DNA from: Pyrinomonadaceae bacterium
GTDB lineage: Bacteria > Acidobacteriota > Blastocatellia > Pyrinomonadales > Pyrinomonadaceae
Assembly (NCBI GenBank): GCA_030841085.1
Contig: JAVEDP010000041.1
Coordinates: forward strand, 362,283-426,282
Direction: 5' to 3'
DNA length: 64,000 nucleotides
Shown here: positions 39,669-49,640 of the stretch, piece by piece
How the letters are laid out: every line of letters begins with the position of its first letter
Numbering within the stretch: the stretch's first letter is position 1
The notes under the pieces: generated by a model
Databases searched by the model: none
Told to the model about the DNA's origin: nothing
The model's input: the letters and a program-made list of their open reading frames with translations, nothing else
Program-made: the position numbers and the translations under genes

Positions 39669-41384
39669 TCACAGATAGACAATCTGATGCTCATTCGATC
39701 CGATATTGATTGCGTTGTAAATCCACTCGACAACGTAACGGCCGTGGCGCGCGAGCAGCGAGGTGATGTTGATGTGGCGCTCCTGCAAAGCCTTGTGCGG
39801 ATAGAGTTGGTCAAAGGCGCGTTGCAGTTGCCGGTGCGCGGCTTCGTCGCGCGTCATCTGCGCGCGGTGAAAGCGCGTGCGCAAGCCTTCAAGTTGATAG
39901 TTGATCTTGCGCCGCCCGGTTTCCAGCGCGTCCGCTAAAGTCGGATCGATCGTGCGCAGTTGCTCCCGCAACTTATCAAGCTCGCTGTTGACCGATTCTT
40001 CAGTCGCGCCAAAACTTCTTGCCGTATCGGCGCCGAGATGCTCCTCAACAACGCGCGCCAAAACACTTTCGGCGCCCGCGAATAAATCGACCAGACTCAA
40101 ACCATAACGTTCGAGCACGCGCCCGGTGTGCGACTCAATCATCGTCAAACTCGCGCGTGGCAGGATGGGCGTCGCCGGCCTTTCGAGTATCCGATAAACT
40201 TCGGCGGTTTGTGCGAAGTATGCAATCTCTGCGGCGCCGCCGTAATACGCAATGCTCGGCAGCAAGTAATCCTGGACCACCGCACGCAACGTGACATTTG
40301 GACTGAATCGCTCCGGTTGGGCCAAGGCCATTTGCGCCAGTTCGTCAGCAGTGTGCTCCTCGTCGTTGCGCTTGGTTGTGTACTTTCCAGTTGACGTGCG
40401 AACTAATGCATGTCGCGCGCCCGTCGCGTCGTGGAGGAACAATGGAAATGAATTTTCAGAAGGCGTTACTTGCGCGTGATAGCCGGCCTCGATCAACCTT
40501 TGGCTGCGCGTTTCGATTGCCGTGGCAATCCCGTGCGCGCGCGACGCCGCCTGCGAATACAAGGGCGCTGCCAATTTCTTCAACCGCGGATCAAGTGGAT
40601 CGAGCAGTATCAACCCGTGTCCGCCCAGCAATGCCGTGAGCATGCGCGCAAAAGCTTCGCCGTATGAGCGGCCCGGTCGCCACGCGTCGCGCAAGACTGC
40701 TTCAAGATCGGGCGTGAATTCGGACACGGGAAGTAGTTCAAGCACTTGATCTACAACCGCATTGATCGACTCGTTGATGACAACGCGACCAACCGGCTGT
40801 CCTTCCGTATGGACGTCGCCGGGTACTTCGACATGCGCCAGACGACAATCGCGGCCGATGAATTCGGCCCTGGCAACTTCAGGAAAGTCGTGATCTTCGG
40901 TGGCGATCCAAAAGACTGGAACGGTTTTGGTTTTGCGTTGCGTCAAGCAACCTGCCAGTTTTACGGCCGACAGCGCCTTGTAAATTGTGTAGAGCGGACC
41001 GGTGAACAATCCGGCTTGTTGTCCCGACACCGCCGCAAGGCAATCGGCGTCGCGCAGCATTTCAATATTCTTGATGGTGGCTTCGCCGGCGCCCCAGGCC
41101 GCATTCATATCGAGCAACGCGTCACAAAGTTGCTTGCGATCGGTCTGGTAAGCAGCGAGCACATCGGGCGCGCGTGCCGGCAGCTCATGATGAAACTTTA
41201 CCGCTGAAGGATAAAACTCGCGCAGCGCCAACGGATCGCGCAGATAGTCAAGAAACAGACGCGTCTGCTGCGGCACGGTTTCAAACGACAGACTTTCTAC
41301 GCGTAGTCCGGATTCTTCAGGCGTGCTGTAACAGGCAGGTTCGGCGGTGCTCAATTTGATTTGCTCCTCAGGAAAGCATTTTAC
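39669..41384 (-). CDS. bshC: Bacillithiol biosynthesis cysteine-adding enzyme BshC
   Basis: DCLAAVSGQQAGLFTGPLYTIYKALSAVKLA, PVFWIATEDHDFPEV; start near the end of the upstream DapA-like gene. Confidence 0.92.
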   Translation of the reverse strand, partial: VKCFPEEQIKLSTAEPACYSTPEESGLRVESLSFETVPQQTRLFLDYLRDPLALREFYPSAVKFHHELPARAPDVLAAYQTDRKQLCDALLDMNAAWGAGEATIKNIEMLRDADCLAAVSGQQAGLFTGPLYTIYKALSAVKLAGCLTQRKTKTVPVFWIATEDHDFPEVARAEFIGRDCRLAHVEVPGDVHTEGQPVGRVVINESINAVVDQVLELLPVSEFTPDLEAVLRDAWRPGRSYGEAFARMLTALLGGHGLILLDPLDPRLKKLAAPLYSQAASRAHGIATAIETRSQRLIEAGYHAQVTPSENSFPLFLHDATGARHALVRTSTGKYTTKRNDEEHTADELAQMALAQPERFSPNVTLRAVVQDYLLPSIAYYGGAAEIAYFAQTAEVYRILERPATPILPRASLTMIESHTGRVLERYGLSLVDLFAGAESVLARVVEEHLGADTARSFGATEESVNSELDKLREQLRTIDPTLADALETGRRKINYQLEGLRTRFHRAQMTRDEAAHRQLQRAFDQLYPHKALQERHINITSLLARHGRYVVEWIYNAINIGSNEHQIVYL

Positions 41385-42319
41385 GCGGGCGAAGCGGCTT
41401 CGGCTAGCAGGGCTTGCTCGGCGGCGTCCAGACAACGTTGAACTTCAGCACACGCATGGTTGTCAGGCGCACGCAACGGCGCTCGCACGTGACCGCCAAC
41501 ATAGCCGCTCATATCGAGCGCTGCTTTCAAACCGCCAATGCCAAAACGGGTGGTGACTGCCTCGGCCAGCGGCGTGAGACCGCTCTGCAAACGCTGGCTG
41601 CGTTTCATGTCGCCTGATGTCGCCGCGCTGAAAATCTCCAGGCAAAGTTCCGGAGCGACACAGCCGACGGCGAGAATTGCGCCGCACGCGCCCGCACCTA
41701 ACGCTTCGCGCAAAACTGTTCCATTCCCGGTGAGTACTGCGAAATCATTGTGTGCAAGCTTAATGGTTTCCCGCAAAGCCGCGATGTCGTTCGAGCTGTC
41801 CTTGATGCCAATAATATTTGGATGTTCGCCGAGTGCCGCAGCCGTTGCTGGTTCGATCTTTATTCCAGTCAATGCCGGCATTGAGTAAAGAATCAACGGG
41901 ACAGGTGCCGCGTCGGCAACGGCGCGGTAATGTTCCAGAAGTGCGTCTTGAGTAATTGCGGCGCGATAAAAGTGCGGCGTAATGACAAGTACCGCGTCAA
42001 CCGCGACAGCGGTGTTGAGTATTTCAATTTCCCGAATCGTGCCGCGCGTGCTTTGTTGGCCCACACCCGCGATAAACAAGCGGTTCGAAGGGACAGCATC
42101 TCGAGCGGCTGCTATCACCTGCAGTTGCTCGTCTTCATCAAGATTGACGCGCTCGCCAGTTGAACCGAGCACGACGTAACCGGCAATCGACGTCTCGTTC
42201 CATTTCAAGATGTTGGAACGCAGACCGGAGAGATCCACGGCGCTGTCGCTTTTGAACGGCGTCGTGATCGGCAACAGCACGCCGCAGAGCTTGTCAGGAC
42301 TTTTGAGATCTGACTTCAA
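41381..42319 (-). CDS. Dihydrodipicolinate synthase family protein
   Basis: GVLLPITTPF, YVVLGSTGERVNLDEDEQ, LILYSMPALTGIKI, IIGIKDSS. Confidence 0.9.
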   Translation of the reverse strand: MKSDLKSPDKLCGVLLPITTPFKSDSAVDLSGLRSNILKWNETSIAGYVVLGSTGERVNLDEDEQLQVIAAARDAVPSNRLFIAGVGQQSTRGTIREIEILNTAVAVDAVLVITPHFYRAAITQDALLEHYRAVADAAPVPLILYSMPALTGIKIEPATAAALGEHPNIIGIKDSSNDIAALRETIKLAHNDFAVLTGNGTVLREALGAGACGAILAVGCVAPELCLEIFSAATSGDMKRSQRLQSGLTPLAEAVTTRFGIGGLKAALDMSGYVGGHVRAPLRAPDNHACAEVQRCLDAAEQALLAEAASPA

Positions 42320-42373
42320 GTCGCATCCGTTTGAGCAAGGATTTTTCGAAACGCGGCATTATAACAGTCTTAG

Positions 42374-42449
42374 CATTGCCGATTGCCAATTGCCGATTGA
42401 TTCTATCCCTGGCCGCCAATCGACAATCGGCAATTGGCAATCGGCAATA
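42374..42449. repeat. Inverted pair of short tandem repeats (attgccgattgcc)
   Basis: attgccgattgccaattgccgattga versus caatcgacaatcggcaattggcaatcggcaat. Confidence 0.85.
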
Positions 42450-42454
42450 AGAAA

Positions 42455-42484
42455 AGAGGCCGCCTTTCGAAAAAGACGACCTCT
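42455..42484 (-). terminator. Likely intrinsic terminator of the 42508-44136 gene
   Basis: On minus strand gaggtcgtctttttcgaaaggcggcctcttttc. Confidence 0.65.
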
Positions 42485-42507
42485 CACACGCGCCCGCCCG
42501 CGAACAA

Positions 42508-44136
42508 TTAATGACAGCTGTTCAACTTAAACTTTGCAATGCTCGTGCGCCAATTGAAGACTCCGTTAGTGCCCTGAAACTCCGTCGTGAACCAGAAAGT
42601 ACAGTCGTCCACCGGATCGACTGTCAAGCCGCTATAGTCTCCCCAACGGGATAGATGGGTGGATGACGTATCCTGAATTCCACCTCCCGCCTTGATCACG
42701 GTTTCAACTCCCATAATTCCCGGCGGATCATTTGGAGCGCGTGCAGTAAATGCGACGCCCGGTTTTTGACCGTTGCCCGTTATGTTATAGGCCACCGCTA
42801 TATTTCCCATCTTGTCCATGGCGATGCTTCCCATCCACCGATGCGTTGCATCGGGCGAGAATGTGCCCTGTTGAAAGATGGTAGGCTGGGGCGCGTTTGG
42901 ATTACGAATTTCGTACCAGCGCACGGCGGTCCGTCCGGTTGGTGGTCCAATGTCGACCGAGTGGTTTAGCACCAGGGACTCGGTCGTAGGGAACTTGCGA
43001 TAAGCCAGACGAAACATCAAACGTTCGCCCAACGAATCAAGCTGGCGGGACGTGCCCGGCTGCGGCAAGCAGGTTCCTCCAGTTCCGCTGCAGGCCAGAT
43101 TGTATCTAGCAACTGGAATTACCGCGTCTGGTTGGCGCGTTGGGCCGACCCCCATCGTGGTGTTGTTCTTGTTTGCGAAGTCCACATGAAACTTCCAAAG
43201 TAGTAATGTGTTGGGCGCGGTGCCCAGGCCCACGAAGTAGTTTGGCCTGCCTACCGCTGCGAACTTGCGGCCATCGGTATCGGAAGGTTGAATGCCAAAG
43301 AATTGTGGCTGAAGCTGAATGCACTGCTCCTTTGCGCCCGGATTGCCGATAAGCATTTTCCTGCGTTCGTACGCGCAAGCCCGCGAGCCGGAAAGACCCT
43401 CAAACATGTTGTAGGAAAAGTAGTAGGCATCGCGCCAAACGCCCATGTGTGGATAATCGTTGAAGGCCGGCGACTCATATTCGTAGCGATGATACTTGCC
43501 GAGTGCGTCCGAAGTTTCCGACACGGCAATGCACTGCGCGAAGACGCCGCCATTGACCGAGAACTGGGAAAGCACCCAACGATTAGCAACGCGATCATAG
43601 GAAACAATCGGGTCGCCGTCGTTGGTTTCTTCACAGGGCACCTTAGTTGTCGGGCTGCCGCCCAAACCTTGCCATAAGAATTTTCCCTTGATTGGGCCAA
43701 GCAGGCGATTGCCGGTAGCTTTGTCGAATATCGCAAACGACGTATTTACCCATTGCACAAACTGCGTTCGGCCCACTGCTCCCGAGGTATCGGGAGGAGC
43801 GTTCTGGACTTGGAAGTTTGGAAAACCATTCCCTATCCCTTCCTTATTCAAACCAATAGTTACCGGGTGCGCGGATCCCGGACTCGATTGCAGCGCGCCA
43901 TCCGGCGAAAGCGCCAGGCTGACTGAAACATTCGGATTCAACCGGATCGGTTTTGCCTCGGGTGGTCCAAGACTGACAGGCTCCGACGGCAAATGCATTT
44001 GGTCGAGCCGCTGCAGTGTCGTGTCGGCTTTCCGTGGCAGGTGTTCCTCGACCGGCCCGACCTGCGCCTGGCTGTTGGAATTGTTCAGAGCTATTACTAA
44101 CAAAGCAGCTAAGAGTGTGACGTTACGTATTCGCAT
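42508..44136 (-). CDS. Secreted protein of unknown function
   Basis: Start at MRIRNVTLLAALLVIALNNSNSQA (signal peptide) with AGGAGG upstream; intact long ORF. Confidence 0.75.
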   Translation of the reverse strand: MRIRNVTLLAALLVIALNNSNSQAQVGPVEEHLPRKADTTLQRLDQMHLPSEPVSLGPPEAKPIRLNPNVSVSLALSPDGALQSSPGSAHPVTIGLNKEGIGNGFPNFQVQNAPPDTSGAVGRTQFVQWVNTSFAIFDKATGNRLLGPIKGKFLWQGLGGSPTTKVPCEETNDGDPIVSYDRVANRWVLSQFSVNGGVFAQCIAVSETSDALGKYHRYEYESPAFNDYPHMGVWRDAYYFSYNMFEGLSGSRACAYERRKMLIGNPGAKEQCIQLQPQFFGIQPSDTDGRKFAAVGRPNYFVGLGTAPNTLLLWKFHVDFANKNNTTMGVGPTRQPDAVIPVARYNLACSGTGGTCLPQPGTSRQLDSLGERLMFRLAYRKFPTTESLVLNHSVDIGPPTGRTAVRWYEIRNPNAPQPTIFQQGTFSPDATHRWMGSIAMDKMGNIAVAYNITGNGQKPGVAFTARAPNDPPGIMGVETVIKAGGGIQDTSSTHLSRWGDYSGLTVDPVDDCTFWFTTEFQGTNGVFNWRTSIAKFKLNSCH

Positions 44137-44210
44137 GGGGTTCTGAGGGCCTCCTGTTGGGAAAGAAGTGAGCGTTCCTAAAAAAAGCAGTTGGTTTTTG
44201 CCGCCGCGGG

Positions 44211-44936
44211 TTAACTGGTCAATGATGCCAGCGGGTCGCCCCACTGCGGTCCAGACAGCGGCCCGCGCAAATGATCGCGATCAAATTCGAGCGTGGCCGC
44301 CTTATAGTCGCTTCCTTGTTTGCGCAAGGCGTCGATGTGTTTGTTGAAAAGCACGTTCACTCGTTCGTGCACCTGTCTGGCATTCAAGCCGTCGGCAAAG
44401 CCGCGATCAATTTCAGAGTCGCATTCGAAAAAAATGTCGGCTGAGTCCAGCAGGAAAGTAAAGTTTTCGTCGTAACCGAAATAAGCGCGGCAACCGTGGC
44501 TTACAAAATCCGGGCCCAGGTCACGCGCTGTTTCGCACGAGATGAAATGAACGATCTTTCCCTGACACTCTTCGGTGCTGTAATTGCCGACGCTGAAAAT
44601 CGGGTCGTAAAAATCGCCGGTATACGAGTCGTAACCACCGTGCCCGACGCCGGTCATGTAAATCACGTGGGGCTTGCGCGCTTCCGGCGCCACGTAAAGG
44701 CGGCGCGCCAACGATTCCTGCGACCGCTTGATTGAGAATCCTTTTTGTTCCAGATAGGGATAAACATTGTCCTGGCGATAGTTGAAGCCGGCTTGCGTGA
44801 TAATTTCGAAAGCCGCATCAATGGCCAGCACCACCATGTCCATTTCAAGCGACACCGATCGTTTTCGAAGTGGCGTGTGGGATGACTTGCGAGGCCGCCG
44901 GTGATTGTTTCCCTTTGCGGGTTGTTTACGAGCCAT
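44211..44936 (-). CDS. Predicted clan CD-like (caspase/CHAT/gingipain-fold) cysteine peptidase domain protein with basic N-terminus
   Basis: HVIYMTGVGHGGYDSYTGDF ... GKIVHFISCETARDLGPDFVSHGCRAYFGYDE: His-Gly and Ser-Cys dyad motifs on successive predicted strands. Confidence 0.6.
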   Translation of the reverse strand: MARKQPAKGNNHRRPRKSSHTPLRKRSVSLEMDMVVLAIDAAFEIITQAGFNYRQDNVYPYLEQKGFSIKRSQESLARRLYVAPEARKPHVIYMTGVGHGGYDSYTGDFYDPIFSVGNYSTEECQGKIVHFISCETARDLGPDFVSHGCRAYFGYDENFTFLLDSADIFFECDSEIDRGFADGLNARQVHERVNVLFNKHIDALRKQGSDYKAATLEFDRDHLRGPLSGPQWGDPLASLTS

Positions 44937-44999
44937 GGTTTGTTCCTCGAGGGCTTATTGCGATCCGCGGGTGAAGCGGACCGATTTGCTAACGCCAGT

Positions 45000-45497
45000 T
45001 CACCGCGGTTTTTTCTTCTTTGATCTCGTTGCGGGCTTTGGTTGTTCCGCCACCATCGCTTTGTTCACCTGGTGATTGATGACTCGCTGTTCAATTTCCA
45101 TCAAGGCGCGGCCGATCGCAGTTTGCGCTTTTACTTCTGCCATGGCGCGTTTCTGATCGAGCAAGCCGGCGCCGAGCATTGCGATTTGAAACTTAGGTTG
45201 TTCCGAGATTCGCTTGGCCACTAGTTCCGCTCGCTGGTCCGGCGATAACTCGGAATAAGTCATCGTCGGCACGTCAGGGTCGACTACCTCGCGCAAGGTG
45301 GCCCAGCCTTTACCATCCGCGCAGTAGCTGGTCGGCAATTCCCACTGGCGTTTCTGAATGGCGCCGCCTGTCTCGAGTCCCCTTTTCTTGCTCGCTCGCT
45401 TTGCCGCAGTTGCGGAGCCGCCCAGCTTCCGCTTCACTGACCTTGCCTTTACTGCTCTTTTCTTAACTGCTTTTTTCTTTGCTGACTTGTTTGCCAT
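45000..45497 (-). CDS. Lys-rich protein of unknown function
   Basis: MANKSAKKKAVKKRAVKARSVKRKLGG N-terminus and RSKKKKPR C-terminus; good RBS (ggaagg) before 45497. Confidence 0.65.
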   Translation of the reverse strand: MANKSAKKKAVKKRAVKARSVKRKLGGSATAAKRASKKRGLETGGAIQKRQWELPTSYCADGKGWATLREVVDPDVPTMTYSELSPDQRAELVAKRISEQPKFQIAMLGAGLLDQKRAMAEVKAQTAIGRALMEIEQRVINHQVNKAMVAEQPKPATRSKKKKPR

Positions 45498-45549
45498 ATT
45501 CAATTCCTTCCGGCCCTCGCGACGTCGTGCTCCTCCTCCTGAGGTTAGT

Positions 45550-46197
45550 CTAAGGGTGCACCAGGTCATTTATGATCGCACCTGCGATCGCCTTCGCAAT
45601 TTGCCCACGGACAGCCGTAGCATTCGATCCAGTGTTCAATAACACATCTACCGCAGGTACATCGAGAAACTCAACTTCCAGAAGGCAAGCCCGGCAATGA
45701 CCTCCAGAAGTGTTGCCCAGACTAACATCATTGAGGACCCCGAATTTCTCTTCTTTAACCCCTCTGTTATGCGTGCCGCTGTCTGCGTTATGGATTACAT
45801 TGAAGACGGCGCTTTGAATATTACCCGCAAATCGTTTGTCATCAGCAAGGTTTACATTGTCCTCAGCGCGGCGCACGTAAGTCTCGACGCCTCGCGAAAC
45901 GCCGTTGAACGCATTAAGATGAATACTCAAGAACCTGTCGGCATGATTAGTTCGCGCCACATGCGCCCTATCTGCGAGACTAAGGTTCACGTCGCCCGTT
46001 CGCGTCATCACAATTGTGATAGTGTGTCCGCCTGCCGTCGCCGCGTTCTGCAGTTCTGTTTTTACGAGCTTTGCCAGAATCAGTGTGAGGTCCTTTTCTT
46101 TCACACCACTGGGACTGACAGCATGATTACCGTCCGAGCCGCCAATGTTGCCTGTCCCACCATGACCGGGATCCAGTACTACTGTCGCAGTTGCCAT
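45550..46197 (-). CDS. N-acetylmuramoyl-L-alanine amidase (amidase_3), no evident signal peptide
   Basis: VVLDPGHGGTGNIGG, MTRTGDVNLSLADRAHVARTNHADRFLSIHLNA, CLLEVEFLD. Confidence 0.88.
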   Translation of the reverse strand: MATATVVLDPGHGGTGNIGGSDGNHAVSPSGVKEKDLTLILAKLVKTELQNAATAGGHTITIVMTRTGDVNLSLADRAHVARTNHADRFLSIHLNAFNGVSRGVETYVRRAEDNVNLADDKRFAGNIQSAVFNVIHNADSGTHNRGVKEEKFGVLNDVSLGNTSGGHCRACLLEVEFLDVPAVDVLLNTGSNATAVRGQIAKAIAGAIINDLVHP

Positions 46198-46337
46198 TAT
46201 CTTTCACCTCCTGCATCTTTGAACCGGGATCAATACTACTTTTGAAGTGACTCAGAACCTGGCCGACAAACTGAAAGTTTCGAAATCTGCTTGTCCGCAG
46301 CAGGCCCGTTGTCGCGGGTCGAACACGAGCGGGGCCG

Positions 46338-46973
46338 CTACAGGACCGCCAGGGCCGTCCAGGTGTCGGGGCCTACAACTCCGTCCGGTGTCAGTCCTTG
46401 CGCGGCTTGAAACTGTTCGACCGCATGCTGTGTCACCGAACCGAACCGGCCGTCAGCTTCCAAGCCGAGCTTGGTTTGAACCTCAGCGATGTCCGATCCG
46501 CGATCTCCAATCCTAATTATCGCGTTTTTCGTTCTCAGCCGGACGTGAAAATGGTTGTGGTGTCCGCTGACGAACTGACTGAGACCCGCGGCAATTACCG
46601 TCGGATCATTAAAGAAGACATTTTGGACCGGCGCCGTCTTCCACCACAAAGTGATTAGAGAGGTTGTCAATGTCCGATCGTATTCAGAATCCGAGATAGT
46701 AACAGGCTCGTTGTTGCCATCAGTTCGCATCGGTCTGATGTCAACATCGACACCTAGTCGGTGAGACTTGTGAGGTGGAAACGGTCCACCACCATTTTTG
46801 GAAATCTGTCCGATTGAAAACGGACGTTGAGAATGAAGAACGTCCCAGGCTGCGGCGACACGGACAGCCGCATCGATGGTCGATGCCTGGCCAAACTGAA
46901 ATTCACCATTAGCGCCTCGGTTGTTTGTCACAAACCCGACGCCACTTGCAGATAGTGGTGTGTTGATGTCCAT
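46338..46973 (-). CDS. Penicillin-insensitive murein endopeptidase-like (M74) protein with C-terminal peptidoglycan-binding domain, no evident signal peptide
   Basis: HKSHRLGVDVDIRPMR, HHNHFHVRLR zinc motifs; IRIGDRGSDIAEVQTKLGLEADGRFGSVTQHAVEQFQAAQGLTPDGVVGPDTW. Confidence 0.85.
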   Translation of the reverse strand: MDINTPLSASGVGFVTNNRGANGEFQFGQASTIDAAVRVAAAWDVLHSQRPFSIGQISKNGGGPFPPHKSHRLGVDVDIRPMRTDGNNEPVTISDSEYDRTLTTSLITLWWKTAPVQNVFFNDPTVIAAGLSQFVSGHHNHFHVRLRTKNAIIRIGDRGSDIAEVQTKLGLEADGRFGSVTQHAVEQFQAAQGLTPDGVVGPDTWTALAVL

Positions 46974-47079
46974 AATATTCCTCCATCAATAGTCTTGACG
47001 TATGCCTACACTGTCCATGCATTTCGCAGCCTTATAGCTACCCGCCTTGTCGCGCTGCTTTGCGAACCGCAAGAACAAA

Positions 47080-49095
47080 TCAAAACGGCTTGAGCCGGGC
47101 CCAAAGCGTGTCCCAATTAAAGGTGAAGCCGAAATTGCCTCGAATTTCTTTTTCATGAACCAGTTCGGTGCGATTGGAATAGGTGATCGACACGGGAAAC
47201 TGAATCCCCAGACCCTTTATCGGAATCTTCAACCCAGATTGCAAGAAGAAGACGTCTCCACGAGTGTTAGGCATGATGGTTCCAGCTATCGTCGAGGCAT
47301 CCGTAAGCAATCGCTCGTATCTGAAGCTGGCCCACCAATCGAATTGTCCGGCCTGAGTTACGTTTCCAAACGGCACGTCGACCTGGCCCGCAAACTGAAA
47401 ATCACGAATCCGATTGGGACGTGTTCCCGTCGGCAAAAGCGCTGGCCTCTTATCAAAAAAAGTTAATGAGCCGTTTGCAGTAAGGTCTATTCTCCTGCCG
47501 GCGCCGGTGGCCGCAATAAAATTTAGGTTTGAGGTGTGTGGCGAGTCGCCAACACGGCTATTCGTGTACTCAAAACTCAGGACCGAACCTTTTGCAATCT
47601 CATCCAACAGTTTCTTCCTGGCGGTTAGGTAACCGCTAAAGCTCTTGGCAAAGACGTCTAGCGCCCCACGAGTCTCCTGGGCCAGTGCATCATTCTTAGG
47701 GAATTTATTGAGTTGACTCTTCAAAACTCCTTCCAGCTCGTCTGGCATCGCATCCGAAAGTAGCTTCTCAGTTTCCGCAAACCATTTCTCAAGAGCAGGA
47801 TCTCTAAATTTCTTTTCAAAGGGAGTGGTGGGCGTGGGTGGAACTAGTAGTGCTTTGTACGTGCTCGCTATCGCGCTGGTGAAATCGACGCCCTGTTCGG
47901 CCAAAAATTTAGCCCACTGTGTTTGGTATTTCGGGTGTCGCGGATCTCTCTGATTGAAAAACTCGATCCGCGCGGAATATCCTGAAACCTGTTGGCGATT
48001 TGCCGTGAGGACACCGGGGTCGTCTCCTCTGCTGGTATCAAAGGAGACGGAGAATGATGTTTTCTTGAGGAACTGAGTGAATTGGGTTTTTTCGTCCTCG
48101 ATATAGCTCGTATCAAACCCCTTGTTCCCCAATAGCCTTATTAAGCCCATTGGGTTTCCTCGAAAGGTAACAGTTGTGCCGGATCTACTCTGAATCAAGG
48201 CGCCATTCTCCACCGCAAACCCCAATGCTGCGGGTGCGCCACCCTTAACGACCAATGAGGTGCTTCCGGAGTTTCCTGGGCCTCCACCGACTTGCTGATC
48301 GGTTCGAGCCTCTTGGGCTGCGAGAAGGAACTTGCCTCGCTCTTCAAGTCCTATCAATCTTGCGGCAATGATTGTTTGGAGCTCCAGGACGTCGAGATTC
48401 CTCGACAACGTCGCTTTCGGATCTGGTGATTCATTAAAGACAGGATCAGGATCAACATGTCCTCTCTTGCGACCTCGTATTTTTTCTACCAGATCACAAA
48501 CTGCCTGTTCATATCTTGAGAACTGCGCCGTACTGTTAACGGCACCGCAACCACTTAGTGGTTGGTCCGGCTTAGAAGCTTCGACCGTTGAAGCGATTGC
48601 TCCTCTTGCATCTTCAACGCTCAAAGGAATTATTTCCGGAGCGGCCGCAGGCACGTCGGGCGGTTGGGTTCCAGTACCCGCGCCCGCTATCCCAACATCG
48701 GGCGTGGGATTAGTCAGAGGGGCGCGCATGCTGGACCCGGAAAGACCCAGAGCGCCTTTGACATCATCCATCTCGCTGCTGATAGCCAAAACGTCATCCT
48801 TTAGTTTTTGGGCCTCGGCCGAAGGAATGAGTTTTTTTACCGATTCGAGATATACAACCAGCGCCTCGCGTTTCGCCTGTAATAACGCATGGAGACGTAT
48901 CAGCTTGTCGTCAATGAACCCCTGGTGTTGGGCTTCTTTACCGGGCGGAGGTTTCACCTTTTGAAGCGCAACTATTTCCTGTCGAACTTGATTTATTTCG
49001 GCGTCAGTCGCACCAGCGGGTTGCTGGCAGATGGCCTGCGACGCAAAGACCAAGAGAAGCATTAAAATAGGTACAGTGCTGAGTAGGTGTTTCAT
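47080..49095 (-). CDS. Exported protein of unknown function
   Basis: Signal peptide MKHLLSTVPILMLLLVFASQAICQQ; C-terminal part strand-rich and possibly membrane-associated. Confidence 0.7.
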   Translation of the reverse strand: MKHLLSTVPILMLLLVFASQAICQQPAGATDAEINQVRQEIVALQKVKPPPGKEAQHQGFIDDKLIRLHALLQAKREALVVYLESVKKLIPSAEAQKLKDDVLAISSEMDDVKGALGLSGSSMRAPLTNPTPDVGIAGAGTGTQPPDVPAAAPEIIPLSVEDARGAIASTVEASKPDQPLSGCGAVNSTAQFSRYEQAVCDLVEKIRGRKRGHVDPDPVFNESPDPKATLSRNLDVLELQTIIAARLIGLEERGKFLLAAQEARTDQQVGGGPGNSGSTSLVVKGGAPAALGFAVENGALIQSRSGTTVTFRGNPMGLIRLLGNKGFDTSYIEDEKTQFTQFLKKTSFSVSFDTSRGDDPGVLTANRQQVSGYSARIEFFNQRDPRHPKYQTQWAKFLAEQGVDFTSAIASTYKALLVPPTPTTPFEKKFRDPALEKWFAETEKLLSDAMPDELEGVLKSQLNKFPKNDALAQETRGALDVFAKSFSGYLTARKKLLDEIAKGSVLSFEYTNSRVGDSPHTSNLNFIAATGAGRRIDLTANGSLTFFDKRPALLPTGTRPNRIRDFQFAGQVDVPFGNVTQAGQFDWWASFRYERLLTDASTIAGTIMPNTRGDVFFLQSGLKIPIKGLGIQFPVSITYSNRTELVHEKEIRGNFGFTFNWDTLWARLKPF

Positions 49096-49118
49096 GTGTT
49101 TTACCTGGACGTGAGAAT

Positions 49119-49466
49119 TTAGACGACGTCGAATGTGTACATTGCCGCCGTTGCGGGAGAACTAAGCTGCTTAAAGAGCCTGCCGAAAGGTGGACCACTT
49201 TCGCCAACCACCAACGCCCTGTAAATACCTCCACCCTGAGAACTGGCAAAGTGAAATACAAGTAAAAGCTTGGTTGGGTCATTCGCAGATTGGTTGAGGT
49301 TGAACTCCAACCGACTGGATTGAGGCCCCGTTGATGGCATCACTCCAGTGGTTCCATCCAGGTTATAAGTGACCATATGGACCGTGTTCTCAGATTTGAC
49401 TACGACTGTTATTTTCTCGCCGTTGTTTCCGGCCAGAAATAATTCGTTCTTGTCGACGATTACCAT
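49119..49466 (-). CDS. Small strand-rich protein of unknown function
   Basis: 115-aa intact ORF in cluster, RBS-like aaaggag upstream. Confidence 0.65.
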   Translation of the reverse strand: MVIVDKNELFLAGNNGEKITVVVKSENTVHMVTYNLDGTTGVMPSTGPQSSRLEFNLNQSANDPTKLLLVFHFASSQGGGIYRALVVGESGPPFGRLFKQLSSPATAAMYTFDVV

Positions 49467-49640
49467 GTCAGGACTCCTTTAATTGGGATTCAGTACTTTT
49501 CGAAACCAAGCGGTGCCAGACTCTTTCCATATTGAATACGTTTTCCAACTCATGCCCTCCCCCAGTCCATACTCGTTTCTCCAGTTCGTTTTCGGTCCCA
49601 CTTGCTGGAAAGAACGTTCCGCAATCACACCAGCCTCCAA

